64,000 nt of DNA from Pectinophora gossypiella. Lineage: Eukaryota; Arthropoda; Insecta; Lepidoptera; Gelechiidae. The notes beneath the pieces are model-generated. The model ran no database searches, was not told the DNA's origin, and worked only from the letters and a program-made list of their open reading frames with translations. Both the position numbers and the translations under genes were made by a program. Below, piece after piece: positions 42,055 to 52,736 of the stretch. Location of the stretch: the NCBI RefSeq assembly GCF_024362695.1, contig NC_065422.1, positions 11,655,534-11,719,533 of the forward strand, in the 5' to 3' direction. The stretch's first letter is position 1. Every line of letters begins with the position of its first letter.

Positions 42055-42405
42055 ACAGCATAGAATATAGAACCGAACTGTATATAGAACGGTAACTCGC
42101 CGCCCGCGCCAATTTGTATCGGGCGCCAAGTTAGATTTGACCAGCTACGAGCTAGATTAGACCTATTACCTCTGTCCTCGTGTTTTATTACCTCTTGGTC
42201 TAGCCGTAAGCCGCTAAGGAGTTAGGGGATGAGAGCGGACTATCTGTCTCGCTTTAGGCGACAGTGCGTGGCGGCACACGGTAAGAATGAGATTTTTGTG
42301 TAGTGTTTAGTGTTCAGAGTCTAAATGGCCGTAAGGCGGACTTTTTGTCTCACTCGCACAGTAAGGACGCACACGGTAAGAATGAGATTTTTATACAGCG
42401 TTTAG
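42055..42405 (-). repeat. R7 repeats, right arm, with tandem partial copies
   Basis: TAGAATATAGAACCGAACTG, GCGCCAATTTGTATCGGGCG, TAAGCCGCTAAGGAGTTAGG and then GGCACACGGTAAGAATGAGA, repeated as CGCACACGGTAAGAATGAGA (42370) and, beyond a SINE-D insertion, CACAAGGTAAGAATGAGAT (42602). Confidence 0.75.
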
Positions 42406-42570
42406 TCATCATCATCTCCTTAGAATTATCCCGTTATTCGCAGAGTCCGCTTACCTAACCTGAAGATTTGACAGGTCCGGTGTTTTACAGTAGCTACTGC
42501 CTGTCGGGTCTTCCAACCCGCGAAGGGAAAACCAGCCCAATACAGGTTAGGTCACATACCTCCAAAAATG
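42406..42570 (-). mobile_element. SINE-D 3' part inserted in R7
   Basis: TCATCATCATCTCCTTAGAA, CCGCTTACCTAACCTGAAGA, CTTCCAACCCGCGAAGGGAA, and CACATACCTCCAAAAATGCA. R7-type sequence resumes right after. Confidence 0.8.
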
Positions 42571-43556
42571 CATTTCTGTCTTACTCTCGCGGTAAGGCAG
42601 CACAAGGTAAGAATGAGATTTTTGCGACTGGAGTATGTTAGAAAGAAAGAATGAATACCCCGTTGTTACTCCGGTCACTCCATACAACAATTAAAGAACA
42701 AACAATTAAAACCAGTAAAAACAGACGAACCAGTTTTGTCAAGGCATCTGACATATAAGTCAGATATAAGATGACGCCTGACAGCGTTCAACTAATCGCG
42801 ACCACTTCCGTGACCTTTCGATGTATTTATGACGTTAGATCAGCCAATCAACGCGCTTCCTTCCGCTTTTTACCTCAGTTTGTAGACAGAATGAATTCTA
42901 TGCGAAAAATCGAACTTAGGCGTCTATTTGGTTGTACTGTCGATGGGTAGTTTAAACGTTAAACGAAGTAGCAATATACGAAGGCTTGACGCTTTGATAT
43001 TGAGATTTAGCTGAACTCTTTGACGATACTGGACAAGGCAGATGCTGTTCTATATGCTGAATATAAAACTACACTTCTACACTAGACTGGAATAGAATAG
43101 ATTGTAAAAATATTGCAATTTTACTTGTTGATTAATATAGGAAGTCGGGTTCAGCCAATCATTGTATGGATGACCGTTTCCATCCTAAGCGCAAGATCTT
43201 CATTCTTGTGGGTCGTGAAATCAATGACCCTAATATAAGGGTTAATTTTGAGCCGCCTTTAAAAGCTCATGTATCGACTACGTATATTTAAAGTAAACAG
43301 TTGCCGATTGCCCATTGCCCCTTGCTCATGATCGTCGGAAGTGGAAGAATATGGAAAAGGCCTACGTTCAAAATTGGATATCCATTTAGGCTGATATAGA
43401 TAGATAGATTGTTGCCGATACCGTACAACTACACGTGCCCTACGAAAAAAGAGTTATTTTTGAGTTTTCTCATAAATAAAAGCGGATTAATTAATTCCGG
43501 CGTTTTAAGACATCATAATTGGAAATGAGGATAGGATCGCCCATAAATATATTATG
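42571..43556. other. No gene seen; degraded SINE-A at 43196-43313
   Basis: Mostly unassigned. GTGGGTCGTGAAATCAATGA, GGGTTAATTTTGAGCCGCC and CGACTACGTATATT at 43196-43313 are an old SINE-A 3' part on minus. Confidence 0.4.
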
Positions 43557-43736
43557 ATTCCCGCGAAATGCATTTTCGGAGGTATGTAACTTAACTTGTA
43601 TTGGGCTAGTTTTCCCTTCGCAGGTTGGAAGGTCACACAGGCAGTCGCTTCTGTAAAAAACCGGACCTGTTAAATCTTTAGGTTAGGTAAGCGGACCCTG
43701 TGAAAAACGGAATAATGATAGGGGGATGATGAGGAT
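43557..43736 (+). mobile_element. SINE-D 3' half
   Basis: CCCGCGAAATGCATTTTCGG, TTGTATTGGGCTAGTTTTCC, GGAAGGTCACACAGGCAGTC, TTTAGGTTAGGTAAGCGGAC and GGGGGATGATGAGGATG. Confidence 0.85.
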
Positions 43737-44360
43737 GGGCTCGCCCGTAACCCTCAACGGAGTGAGTAGCACACATCACCAAAAGACACCCTCACAGTCA
43801 CTGCTGACATTTGTTCTAAAACAGATCGTCCGCTCGTATCTTTAAGCATTATATTTCCCCTTCGATGCCGACAGTAAATCCATTGAACATCCCACTTGAA
43901 CAAAAACATAGTTCAATTATACCCAAGGGGCCAGCTATTCACTTAAAACAAGCTATTTTTCTCACAAACGGAGGAATAAAATCTTCCCAGGGTTACAAGC
44001 CATGATTTATTTGAGGAACGAAATTTTATGGCAGACTCTTTTCTCTATTGTAGGTTTTTACTTTAAGTTTGGGCTTTGACAATTTAAGAAGGAAAACCGG
44101 AAACATAAAAGGTATTGTAACAATGGTTATGTGGGAGGAAAATTTCAAAAAGAAAAGGTGATAACTCCTTTTGACCTTTGTATTGTGATCGGACCTTCAA
44201 GTTAATTTAGGAAATGATGTTTTTTAAAATCTGAGGTCACCACCAATCTGCAGGTGGTAGCCACGTTTCTAGCATAACACTTATCCGTTTTAACTTAATG
44301 GACCATTTTATGGACTATGAGCTGATCATCATGATGATCCCTACGAATAAAAACAATAAA

Positions 44361-44453
44361 GCTTCTGTAAAAAAAACCGGACCTGTCAAATCTTCAGGTT
44401 AGGTAAGCGAACCCTGTGAAAAACTGGATAATGATAGGGGGTGATGATGATGA
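44361..44453 (+). mobile_element. SINE-D tail
   Basis: GCTTCTGTAAAAAAAACCGG, ACCTGTCAAATCTTCAGGTT and GATAGGGGGTGATGATGATG. Confidence 0.8.
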
Positions 44454-44480
44454 GTGAAGAAAATAACAAAATATATTATA

Positions 44481-44703
44481 CTGAGTGTTAGTGACATCGT
44501 AACGAATACTGAGGGGGATGGTTCAGACCATGATTCTGAGTTGATATCAAGTGGAATTTCGTGTCAAAAAATTCATGAAAATTTTTCTTTTCTTTTTAAT
44601 TATTTTCCAATCCATACTTTTGCGACGGAAATTTCTACTTGATATCAACTCAGAATCATGGCCTGAACCACCCCTCAAAGTATACGATGTCACTAACACC
44701 CTG
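44481..44703. mobile_element. TA-flanked MITE, copy 2
   Basis: CTGAGTGTTAGTGACATCGT and the right end TACGATGTCACTAACACCCTG (20 of 21 paired), flanked by TA at 44479-44480 and 44704-44705. Inner arms GATTCTGAGTTGATATCAAG and CTTGATATCAACTCAGAATC are perfect. The 62-86 codon frames here are by-products of the palindrome. Confidence 0.88.
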
Positions 44704-45082
44704 TATTGTTTCCATAATGTCCCATCCCATAGTGTCACACAGATAGCCTTATTTCTATTACGTTTGTGTTGTGTTTTAACGCTACCAGAAGAACTATTAC
44801 AGATGATATAGGCAGTCTAACCCACCATAAATGTCATTATATTATATCTTCATACGAGAGAGAGAGAGAGCTATTAAAACTGCTGTAATGCTGTTCCCAG
44901 TAGTTTAGCCGGGTGAAGTTGAAACTTACTCGACGAGGTAAATTTATGAATATTGCACACAGAATTTTACTCCGCTGCAATTTTTGTTCTACTTGTACTT
45001 TAATGTCAACACGTTGCTGCCTTTATTAATAATGTTTGGCTAAAGGTTGTACCTGTACATACATACAAACATAAGATCACGC

Positions 45083-45122
45083 CTATTTCCCGTTGGGGTC
45101 GGCAGAGACCACGGAATTCCAC
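45083..45122 (-). pseudogene. LINE ORF2 last codons
   Basis: Minus strand: WNSVVSADPNGK then TAG at 45083-45085, followed by GCGTGATCTTATG, the same 3' UTR as at 63627-63645. Confidence 0.65.
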
Positions 45123-45244
45123 TTAGGTACTACGAGGTTTTTACCATAAAGGATCCGTGCTATGCAGGACCTCCATCCTCAGAGGGCTAAGTTAAAAAAC
45201 TGATCGTGTTCTAAGTTTTTAACTCATTGCCTGTCCAAGGGTTT

Positions 45245-45315
45245 TAGCCAAGTTGCAAACGATTATGACAATCGACAGTGACAGTGTCAATGTTAAAAAT
45301 TGCCATGACGTGACA
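45245..45315. mobile_element. MITE arm (TAGCCAAGTTGCAAACG)
   Basis: TAGCCAAGTTGCAAACGATT and ATGACAATCGACAGTGACAG match the element at 45690-45770 read on minus. The segment ends exactly at the retroposon P insertion. Confidence 0.65.
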
Positions 45316-45630
45316 TTTTTTTTTGACGTGACTTAATGTAGTAGATTTGCCGCAGATGGTAATAACTACTTGGCCGGACAAATGGGAAGCGCTGAAGGTT
45401 CTCACCCGGTACAAGGGTACCCAGTTAGGTGCGAACCTCGGCTCAGGGCGTCGTCTGAGAGGATTATATTTGAAAGAATTAATCGACCCTAGTGGGTCGA
45501 TAGCGATAACCGCTGATTGAGGGAAATCGTCGACTACGCCGGCGGGGTCGGTGTCGGGGTCCTGAAGTGTTTGGTGTCGCGAGCTGATTGGCTGCCTCTA
45601 TGGCTAGAGTAATCGGGTCATCAGGATAAA
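45316..45630 (-). mobile_element. Retroposon P with 12 bp TSD
   Basis: CATGACGTGACA is present at 45304-45315 and 45631-45642. The poly-A (TTTTTTTTT on plus) is at the left. Internal blocks match the 34077 copy, including TTGAAAGAATTAATCGACCC and GGTGTCGCGAGCTGATTGGC. It keeps the GGTCGATAGCGATAA piece that the longest copy lacks. Confidence 0.9.
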
Positions 45631-45689
45631 CATGACGTGACACGTAACGTCAATCCTATGGGAAAAATCTTCTATTTTAGTTTAGTTTT

Positions 45690-45770
45690 TAGCCAAGTTT
45701 CAAACGATTACAATGCATATATTTTTATCATTGTCACTGTCGATTATCATAATCGTTTGCAACTTGGCTA
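45690..45770. mobile_element. Hairpin MITE TAGCCAAGTT...AACTTGGCTA
   Basis: 81 bp with ~21 bp arms (TAGCCAAGTTTCAAACGATT and AATCGTTTGCAACTTGGCTA). A related arm lies at 45245. Confidence 0.75.
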
Positions 45771-46030
45771 AGGGCCGGAAGATTTGTTATTATTAAAGTG
45801 AAGTTTCGAAACATCGAATTGACTGTAATATAACTTAAAAGCGAGTGTTTAATTAAAACCACATCAATAATATTCAACAGAGCGATTATCCCGCAACACA
45901 ATCATTACTAACATTAATATTCTAAGTAGGTTATTCATACGTAGTGAAAACATTGAAATATGTATATAGTTGCAACTGGAATAGCCAGTTTAAATAAAGT
46001 TGAGGTCTCATCAATATACACTAAGTATAG

Positions 46031-46087
46031 AGTATTTGACTGGGCCAAAGATAAATAATCTAGTAATAGAAGCCAGTCAAATATACT
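46031..46087. repeat. Short inverted repeat
   Basis: AGTATTTGACTGG and CCAGTCAAATATACT, with a two-base bulge, enclose about 30 bp. Confidence 0.6.
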
Positions 46088-46225
46088 TTTGCTACTACGG
46101 CGAGACTTGTTTTCGAATTTTATTTTTGTAACAATGAGTACGACGTTTGACCGCTTCTATTGATGACGTTGCAGGACAGTCTTTCCATACAAACTCCAAA
46201 GAAAACTTCCGTTTTGACGTTTTGT

Positions 46226-46507
46226 GAGGTGGATTACCAACCCCATCAACCCTGGAGTTAGGGTTATTATTGAGCCGCCATAGGCCCCTGCCATGACTCA
46301 TGTAACGACTACATATTTATCAGTAAGTAGTAACCAGGACCAACGGCTTAGCGTGCCTTCCACTTTTGGACAATCAGGTGATCAGCCTGTAATGTCCCAA
46401 CCAAACTAGGGATCACAAAGTGATTTTTGTGATTTGTCCCCACCGGGATTCGAACCCGGAACCTCCGGATCGTGAGCACAATGCTCAACCACTGGACCAC
46501 GGAGGCC
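46226..46507 (-). mobile_element. SINE-A with head and 15 bp TSD
   Basis: GTTTTGACGTTTTGT at 46211-46225 and 46508-46522 is a perfect target duplication. On minus: GGCCTCCGTGGTCCAGTGGT (A box), CCGGGTTCGAATCCCGGTGG (B box), GATCCCTAGTTTGGTTGGGA, CTGATTGTCCAAAAG, CGCTAAGCCGTTGGTCC and AGGGGCCTATGGCGGCTC. The last ~25 bp of the family tail is missing. The two minus-strand frames at 46095-46536 are shadows. Confidence 0.92.
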
Positions 46508-46844
46508 GTTTTGACGTTTTGTAATAAGTATCTCATTTTACTAGGTTGTCAAGTAGCCAATGGCGGGTTGGTGCAGGTAAAGTACACACATTGCGAGGCA
46601 AGTGCCGCATGACTCATGAGCGTACCTTCATGTTAGTGGCGAGGCAAACGCGAATACAGTACCTTGGCATGACCATGAAGATACTCACATTGCTTGGCAT
46701 GCGGCGCATAGCGTGCTTATGCTTCCCAATGTTTGTATTCGGCTTAACAAGGTTAATAGTAGCCTTCAGGTACCTATGTATTTATAAAAAAAAAAATCCT
46801 TTATAATTCGAAATTACCTACACTAAAGTCCTTGGTAAAATTCT

Positions 46845-47117
46845 CTTCTAGCCATAGAGGCAGCCAATCAGCTCGCGATACCAAACGCTTCAGCACCCCG
46901 ATACCGACCCCGCCGGCGTGGTCGACGATAACCCTCAATCAGCGCTTATCGCTATCGACCCGCTAGGGCCGATTAATTCTTTCAAATATTTTTCCTCTTA
47001 GACGACACCCTGAGCTGAGGTTCGCGCCTAACTGGGCACCATTACCGTTGTACCGGGTGAGAGCCTTCAGCGCTCCCCATTTGTCCGGCCAAAAAAAGTC
47101 ACGTCAAAAGAAAAAGT
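46845..47117 (+). mobile_element. Retroposon P with 9 bp TSD
   Basis: TAAAATTCT at 46836-46844 and 47118-47126. Sequence begins CTTCTAGCCATAGAGGCAGC and runs through GATACCGACCCCGCCGGCGT, GTTCGCGCCTAACTGGGCAC, CATTTGTCCGGCC to AGTCACGTCAAAAG. About 40 bp before the end (GTAGTTAATGCC...) is deleted. Confidence 0.88.
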
Positions 47118-47661
47118 TAAAATTCTTGTGGGTAAAGTTGATTCAAAAAACGAGTTATTCTTATTCATCCCGGATTTGTACCCTGAAAAATCGATGAGGG
47201 AGGCTTTACGAATTCAAATTCAAAATTCAAACTTTTATTTCGGAATTTTTTACATCCATAGTTGTTACTTAGCACTGGGACATTTTATGTATTCGCGATT
47301 TTGACGAGAGTTGAAGAAGCGAAAGTGTGTCAGTATCGTAGTAGGAAAGTGGAACGTCATAGTGTCTGACTAATCTAATAGAAACCAGGCGTGATGTATT
47401 TGTATATTAGCGTATCTCTCAATTTACATCTGCGGTCGACCCTGTGTAGCCTTGTAGGGTAAGCGTGGCAGTTTAAACCACAAATCATCACCGGATATCG
47501 TAAATGTATCCAAAATGAATGTGCCCCATTACTGGCTTTGAAGCGGGAATAACCGAATGTGTTTCACCGTCTGTTACACTGTAGTGTTACGAAACAGTTT
47601 TTCGTGACAATTATACGTTGGTGTTGTACGAATAAATTCATCAGTGCCTTCATCAACGGCT

Positions 47662-47930
47662 CATCAACGGCCTCCGTGGTTCAGAGTTCCCGGTTTCTAA
47701 TCCTGGTGGAGGCATATCACAAAAATCTCTGAGGTCCCAAGTTTGTTTAGGACATTACACAGGCTGATCACCCGGTTGTCCGTAAGTAAGATGACCCGTG
47801 AAGGCACGTTAAGCCGTTGGTCCCGCTTATTAGTTATTGATGTAAGGATGTAGTCGTTACGTGAGTTATACCTATCAGGGAACTTTGGCGGCTCAATAAT
47901 CTTCTTCACAACACACAGGACAGAAGAAAA
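47662..47930 (+). mobile_element. SINE-A, diverged, full span
   Basis: CGGCCTCCGTGGTTCAGAGT with a head deletion, then GGCTGATCACCCGGTTGTCC, AAGGCACGTTAAGCCGTTGG and CACAGGACAGAAGAAAAT. The 11 bp TCATCAACGGC is doubled just upstream. Confidence 0.75.
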
Positions 47931-47993
47931 TAATTAAGTAGTTGGTGTTAGAGTCGGATTTGAAGTTATCAATCTCACTCTTGGCCTACCCAT

Positions 47994-48281
47994 TTGCTCT
48001 ATGTATTTATATTAAAAGATATGAATGCGTTTCACCATGACCCACGCACGCTCAACACAGCACGCAAACTCAAATTGCTTGCATTGAAAATCTCCAAATT
48101 ATTTGTATCGGGGAACAATGACACAGGAAGAGAATTCCATTCTTTAGCAGTTCGCATAATGAAGGAGGAAGCGAATCTAGCGTTTCGAAGAGGAGGAATG
48201 TCGACCACATATGGAGGGAATCCCTCCCGGCGCCGTGTCGTTCGATGGTGGAAAAGTGCAGGTGGAATCAGTGCTCGTTGA
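47994..48281 (+). other. Open frame, unclassified
   Basis: A 95-codon plus frame. The stretch TGREFHSLAVRIMKEEANLA and GGNPSRRRVVRWWKSAGGI is basic and looks conserved in style, as in the ends of retroelement proteins or a repeat with constrained sequence. I do not recognise a family. No promoter, no intron signals and no second copy are visible. Confidence 0.3.
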
Positions 48282-48284
48282 GAG

Positions 48285-49755
48285 CATCAGGAGTGACGAT
48301 GGTTAAAAAGTCGGTTGGTTTTATATCAGACAAATTCGATAAAACAGAAAAAAATATGCAAATCTACTTGTGCTTCGTCTTGTACTTCAATCTACACCAA
48401 TACGTGATTCCGCTTCTACAATGTAATAAAGATGCTTGTAAACTATGCACAAATCTACGAGTTTTGTATTTTAGATGTAATATAAATGTCGTTAGTTTGT
48501 AAAAAATACTATGTTTTATTAAAAAAACATATGTTTATGTTCTATGTTTTATTGTTCCGTATATCATGATTGTATTTTTCCTTCTTCTCAATTTGGCTAG
48601 CGCTATAATCAGTCGTTGAGAAAAGTTACGATTTTATTTTCATTGTATCGCAGAATATGGAGTAAATACGTTTTATTTTCGCTTGTATTTTTTGTTTTTA
48701 TCTTTTTCTTTTGTATATTAACTTAGTAAATAGTGTTATACACGTATATTTTCTTCGTTAACAATGCAATGCAAACAATTTTGTCGGCAACCACATCAGT
48801 GCGCTGTGCCGAGTGAGAATCGCATTATTATCCGGTAAGTAGAGAATTTACTATTACTGAGGCCATAATTAACTATTCATAGAATAGAAGAGAATAGAAC
48901 ATTTCTTCTATCTTTGCGCTTCGGAAATGACGTTGGTCCTGATTTACAGAAAGCTCGTTGAGATTGGGTACTTAGTTCATTTTGCTATAAATTTAATGTG
49001 ACTCTGACTACCCCAATTGGGATGTAGTCGTGATTTTATGTTATGTCCTCAACACTATTTCCAACCACGCCAACATTCGGTGTGACAAGCGCCCCTGTCG
49101 TGGATATTACACGGGCGTATTTCACGATTTGACCGCGTACAGGCGTTTAGGCCGTTTCGGTTCCATGTAGCGCAAATTGTGGATTTCACACCTGCTTTCA
49201 CGGTTTAACTTGCTGTTATGCTACGGTATTCGACTAAATGGGGCGTCAGGAAGACTTATGTTAGGTAGGTACGGCATTTGTGGCATCAGTCAAAGTTGTC
49301 GAGCTACGATCTCGAGGAAAGAAACTTAGGTTATGCTCCTGCAGCATCTTGTGCAGAGCTTGTGTTCTATATTTTTTTAAAACATAAGTAATACAGTTAC
49401 ATTCACTCACATGTTTGCATATCAAGCAGCCACATTAAGACGCAGTTGTGTATCAATTTTACAGTAGCGAAATATTTTAACAAAGATACGCAAACCCTCT
49501 TGTTTTATTACTCTTGCAACTTAATTAATATTTCCATCAAGTCTAGCAGCTAGTTAGCATTTCAATGAACGTTTCCGAACACATTTCTTACCAACTTCCT
49601 TCTTATTTGAGCAAGGAAATTACGTAGTATTTCAGCAAAACGGCCCGTCACTGCATTTGACTTCTTGCAAAGCATTTCGCAAACATTTTCGTTTTGGGCT
49701 TAAACTTTCTGTACGTTTTTAGAGGCGTTGTTTCTGCATAACTGATATTCGTCAT
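48285..49755. other. No gene seen
   Basis: Unassigned. A GC-richer patch at 49070-49330 (CCCTGTCGTGGATATTACAC, TTTAGGCCGTTTCGG) has no frame above 66 codons. A SINE-type tail scrap (CTACCCCAATTGGGATGTAG) lies near 49009. Confidence 0.4.
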
Positions 49756-50000
49756 TCTTCTTCTTATCGTGTGGGTTGTGAGGTGGAATACCAGCCTCAA
49801 CAACCCTGGTGTCAGGGTTATTATGGAACCGCCAAAGGCCCCTAACATGGCTCATGTAACGATTACTCACTTACATCAGTAAGTAACCGGGACCAGCGGC
49901 TTAACGTGCCTTTCGAAGCATGGATCGTCTTATTTCGGCCAATCAGGTGATCAGCCTATAATGTCCTAACCAAACTAGAGAACACAAAGTGGTTTTTGTT
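49756..50000 (-). mobile_element. SINE-A, headless
   Basis: CTTCTTCTTATCGTGTGGGT, CAACCCTGGTGTCAGGGTTA, CGGCTTAACGTGCCTTTCGA, and CCTAACCAAACTAGAGAACA. Flanks ATTCGTCATT (49746-49755) and ATCCGTCATT (50001-50010) may be a TSD with one change. Confidence 0.8.
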
Positions 50001-50193
50001 ATCCGTCATTGAAATTCTTGAGGTATCTTGAATTTGGTATTATAGTGAGTCATGCGTTAATGTTTTTGGTATATATTGCCTGCTTCAGAAAATATTGCTG
50101 AAATAAAATGAATGTTATTCTTGGATCTATCGTGCGTTTGCGTTGGTATTGAATATGGTATGCCTTTTTAGTTATAATAATATCCGTAATATA

Positions 50194-50406
50194 TGTAGGA
50201 AAGTGAGAATACTATGGAAGGATAATAATGAATGGGAATTTTATTGTTTATGGTATGAAAGGAGGATGGTTAATGAATGGGACGTAAGGCAGTTTAAAAA
50301 GTAAGAAAGGCGAGTCTTTGGTGCGATGTCGGTCGGGTTGGAGGATTTTGTTAAAATATAAGGAGTAAAGATATTTAAAATATCCCGTGTTATTCCTATA
50401 TCCCTA
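50194..50406 (+). mobile_element. Solo LTR, diverged copy
   Basis: TGTAGGAAAGTGAGAATACT, GGATAATAATGAATGGGAAT, GGATGGTTAATGAATGGGAC and the end TATTCCTATATCCCTA. TATA lies on both sides (50190-50193 and 50407-50410), though in AT-rich DNA this is weak. A SINE-B fragment starts about 15 bp downstream. Confidence 0.75.
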
Positions 50407-50420
50407 TATAAAAAATCTTC

Positions 50421-50530
50421 AATCCACCAATCCACATTGGAGCAGCGTAGTGTATTATGCTCCATACCCCGTCCAGTTGATTGAGGGGAGGCCTGTACCC
50501 AGCGATGGGACTTGATTGTTTATGTTTATA
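50421..50530 (+). mobile_element. SINE-B 3' part
   Basis: AATCCACCAATCCACATTGG, GAGCAGCGTAGTGTATTATG and GGGGAGGCCTGTACCCAGCG. Confidence 0.8.
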
Positions 50531-51972
50531 TATATCATAATAATAGCTTGACAATAGGAGTAATAAAAACCACAAGAGTCTTATGGTATTGTTTATTATT
50601 ATGTCATTTAATTGAGTCAAAATTATTTGTTTTGTTTACATTAAATATCTAAGTTCCCTTTGTCTCATATTTTTCGATGACTTACTCTCTACTTAACTGA
50701 CTTTAGGGGGAATAACTGTCAAAGCCATAATTATAATTATTGGTTCGTGACATCTCATTCGATTTCCTGCAAACATTAACCTTTCGCTTACACCATTTAT
50801 TTCCCTCTACAGAAAAATGACAACTCGATAAATTCGAATGCGTAATAAAACCAAGAAAATATCCAATAAAATAAAAGTGTTTTCTCCCAACTTTTATATA
50901 CAGGGTGTTGTTTTAAAGTGGCCATGTGTCGCTTCAAACTGGCAGCGATCAAGTAGTTTACTCAGCTGCTGTGCAGTTGTTTGCAGTGTTTACTGAACGC
51001 TTCTGATGTCTGTTTACTGTTTCACTTTGTTTTTGTTCTGTTTTGTTTTGTTGCCTTGCATCTTTCTGAAGATAAAATCAAAAGGTATTTTTTTTAATTG
51101 GTTTTTATTTTTAGGAATGTGTGTGTGTGTGTGTCTCATATTTATGGAAAGTATTAGAAAGTGTTATATGGGTCGCGTTGCCTGATTTGTTCAGGCAGGT
51201 TGTAAATATTGGATGTTATTTACTTTATAATGTGTTTTTAGGACAACACATTAAAAATAAATTATTATATATACGTAAATATACAATATTTATGATAGTG
51301 ATCGAGTAGTTTCCCCAATTGTTGTGCAGGGGGTTTAAATGGCCTATAAGGAAATCATCATAAATACTTTATAAGCAATTCATCTAAAAAACAATATTTC
51401 AATTTGTCATTTGCGCGTATAAAAAGAAGTGCGCAATGTCAAGAAAAATTGCTTTGATGATGTGGCCTTCCCCCCCCCCCATTGTTTGAAGTATTTACTG
51501 AACACTTCCAAACAGTGTACTATTTCAGTTTGTTTTGTTCTGTTTTGTTGTTTCCTGCGCTTATCTTTATTATTAGTTTTCTTTCTTTTTTTTGGTTAGT
51601 TTTCCGATTTGTTCGACATGATTTCATCAGATACTGGTAAGTATTCGTCGCTCCCCTCGTTTTTTCAGTGAAGACCAAATAGTACCGAGAAAAATAAAAT
51701 ATAAACAAAAAAGTGTAAATAGTACCAGTAGTTACTAGTATATTAGTGGTAGTAGTAAGTAGTAGTAGTGGTTTTTTTAATGCCGTACTACGAAACCTAC
51801 AAAAAATACGCGCTTTCCTTTAAGGAGTTTCTTTCTGGAGTCAAAAGGAGCACAGAGAGCAAAATAAAGAGAATATAATACATCTAGTGGATTCTTAATC
51901 TCCTAAGTAGTACTGATTGATTTGTTAAGTTCAGTGACTTATGTACTATGTACGTACATAAGTAGTTTTTTA
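50531..51972. other. No gene seen; diverged internal repeat
   Basis: TGTTTACTGAACGCTTC with GTTTTTGTTCTGTTTTG at 50985-51050 recurs in altered form at 51490-51555 (TATTTACTGAACACTTCC). CAGGGTGTTGTTTTAAAGTG at 50901 looks like a MITE end. A C-run (CCCCCCCCCC) lies at 51471-51480 and a (GT)n run at 51119. No coding motif. Confidence 0.4.
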
Positions 51973-52291
51973 ACGGCCTCTGTGGTTCAGTGGTTGACCG
52001 TCAGGCTCACGATCTGGAGGTCCCGGGTTCGAATTCCGGTGGGAACAAATTACGAAAAGATCACTTTATGATTCGTAGTTTGATTAGGACATTGCAGGCT
52101 GATCACCCGATTGTCCGAAAGGATCCGTGCTTCGGAAGGCACGTTAAGCCGTTGGTCCCCGTTTCTACTTACTGATGTAAGTACGTAGTCGTTATGTGAG
52201 CCATGTCAGGGGCCTTAGGCGGCTCAATAATAACCCTGACATGGTCAACAGATCGATTATCTACCCCATAACCTCCACGATTGAAGAAGTG
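51973..52291 (+). mobile_element. SINE-A, full length
   Basis: Head GGCCTCTGTGGTTCAGTGGT and CCCGGGTTCGAATTCCGGTG; body ATTAGGACATTGCAGGCTGA, TCACCCGATTGTCC, GATCCGTGCTTCGGAAGGCA, GTCGTTATGTGAGCCATGTC; tail CCATAACCTCCACGATTGAA. The two plus-strand frames at 51990-52414 are shadows. Confidence 0.9.
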
Positions 52292-52452
52292 TACTTTTTA
52301 CCCGACTGCGGCGAAGCAAAAAGGAGAGTTATGTGTTTGACCGCTATTTATATATTTAATATTAACCAAAGAATATCTTCAGCAATTTTCACTAACACAG
52401 CTCGACGATTATAGACGCATGGGAACTTAGTACGTACATCTTGCGATAGGTG

Positions 52453-52689
52453 TGTAGGAAAGTGAGTAGAACGGAACGTAAGATTGATAAGAAAGTAAGA
52501 GAGAATACTATAGAAGGATAATGAATGGGGATTTGGCTGTTTAAATATAGAATGGTTAATGAATGGGACGGAAGTTTTTAGATTTGCTTTGATTATTGGG
52601 TCGGAGTGTAAAGGTGTGTTGGTTTTTTATAAAAAGGAGAAAATAAAAGAAGTGAAGAAAAAATATCCCTTTTATGGCTATATCCCACA
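52453..52689 (+). mobile_element. LTR (5' LTR) of a tRNA-Pro-primed retroelement
   Basis: Starts TGTAGGAAAGTGAGTAG, contains AAGAGAGAATACTATAGAAG, ATAATGAATGGGGATTTGG, GAATGGTTAATGAATGGGAC and TCCCTTTTATGGCTATATCC, ends CCCACA. The TG...CA limits agree with the solo copies. A TATA-like word TTTTTATAAAAAGG near 52628 could be its promoter. Confidence 0.85.
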
Positions 52690-52693
52690 ATTT

Positions 52694-52711
52694 TGGGGGC
52701 TCGTCCGGGAT
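52694..52711 (+). promoter_or_regulatory. Primer binding site for tRNA-Pro
   Basis: TGGGGGCTCGTCCGGGAT, 18 bases, begins 4 bases after the LTR end. It is complementary to the 3' end of animal tRNA-Pro and is the same type of site used by tRNA-Pro-primed retroelements. Placement right after an LTR makes chance unlikely. Confidence 0.9.
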
Positions 52712-52736
52712 ACTAGAACATAAAACGGATATTCAA

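Noticed and set aside
52694..52711. Exogenous retrovirus remnant from the tRNA-Pro site
   Set aside because: Only the LTR and primer site exist; no gag, pol or env, and solo LTRs show it as a dispersed genomic family.
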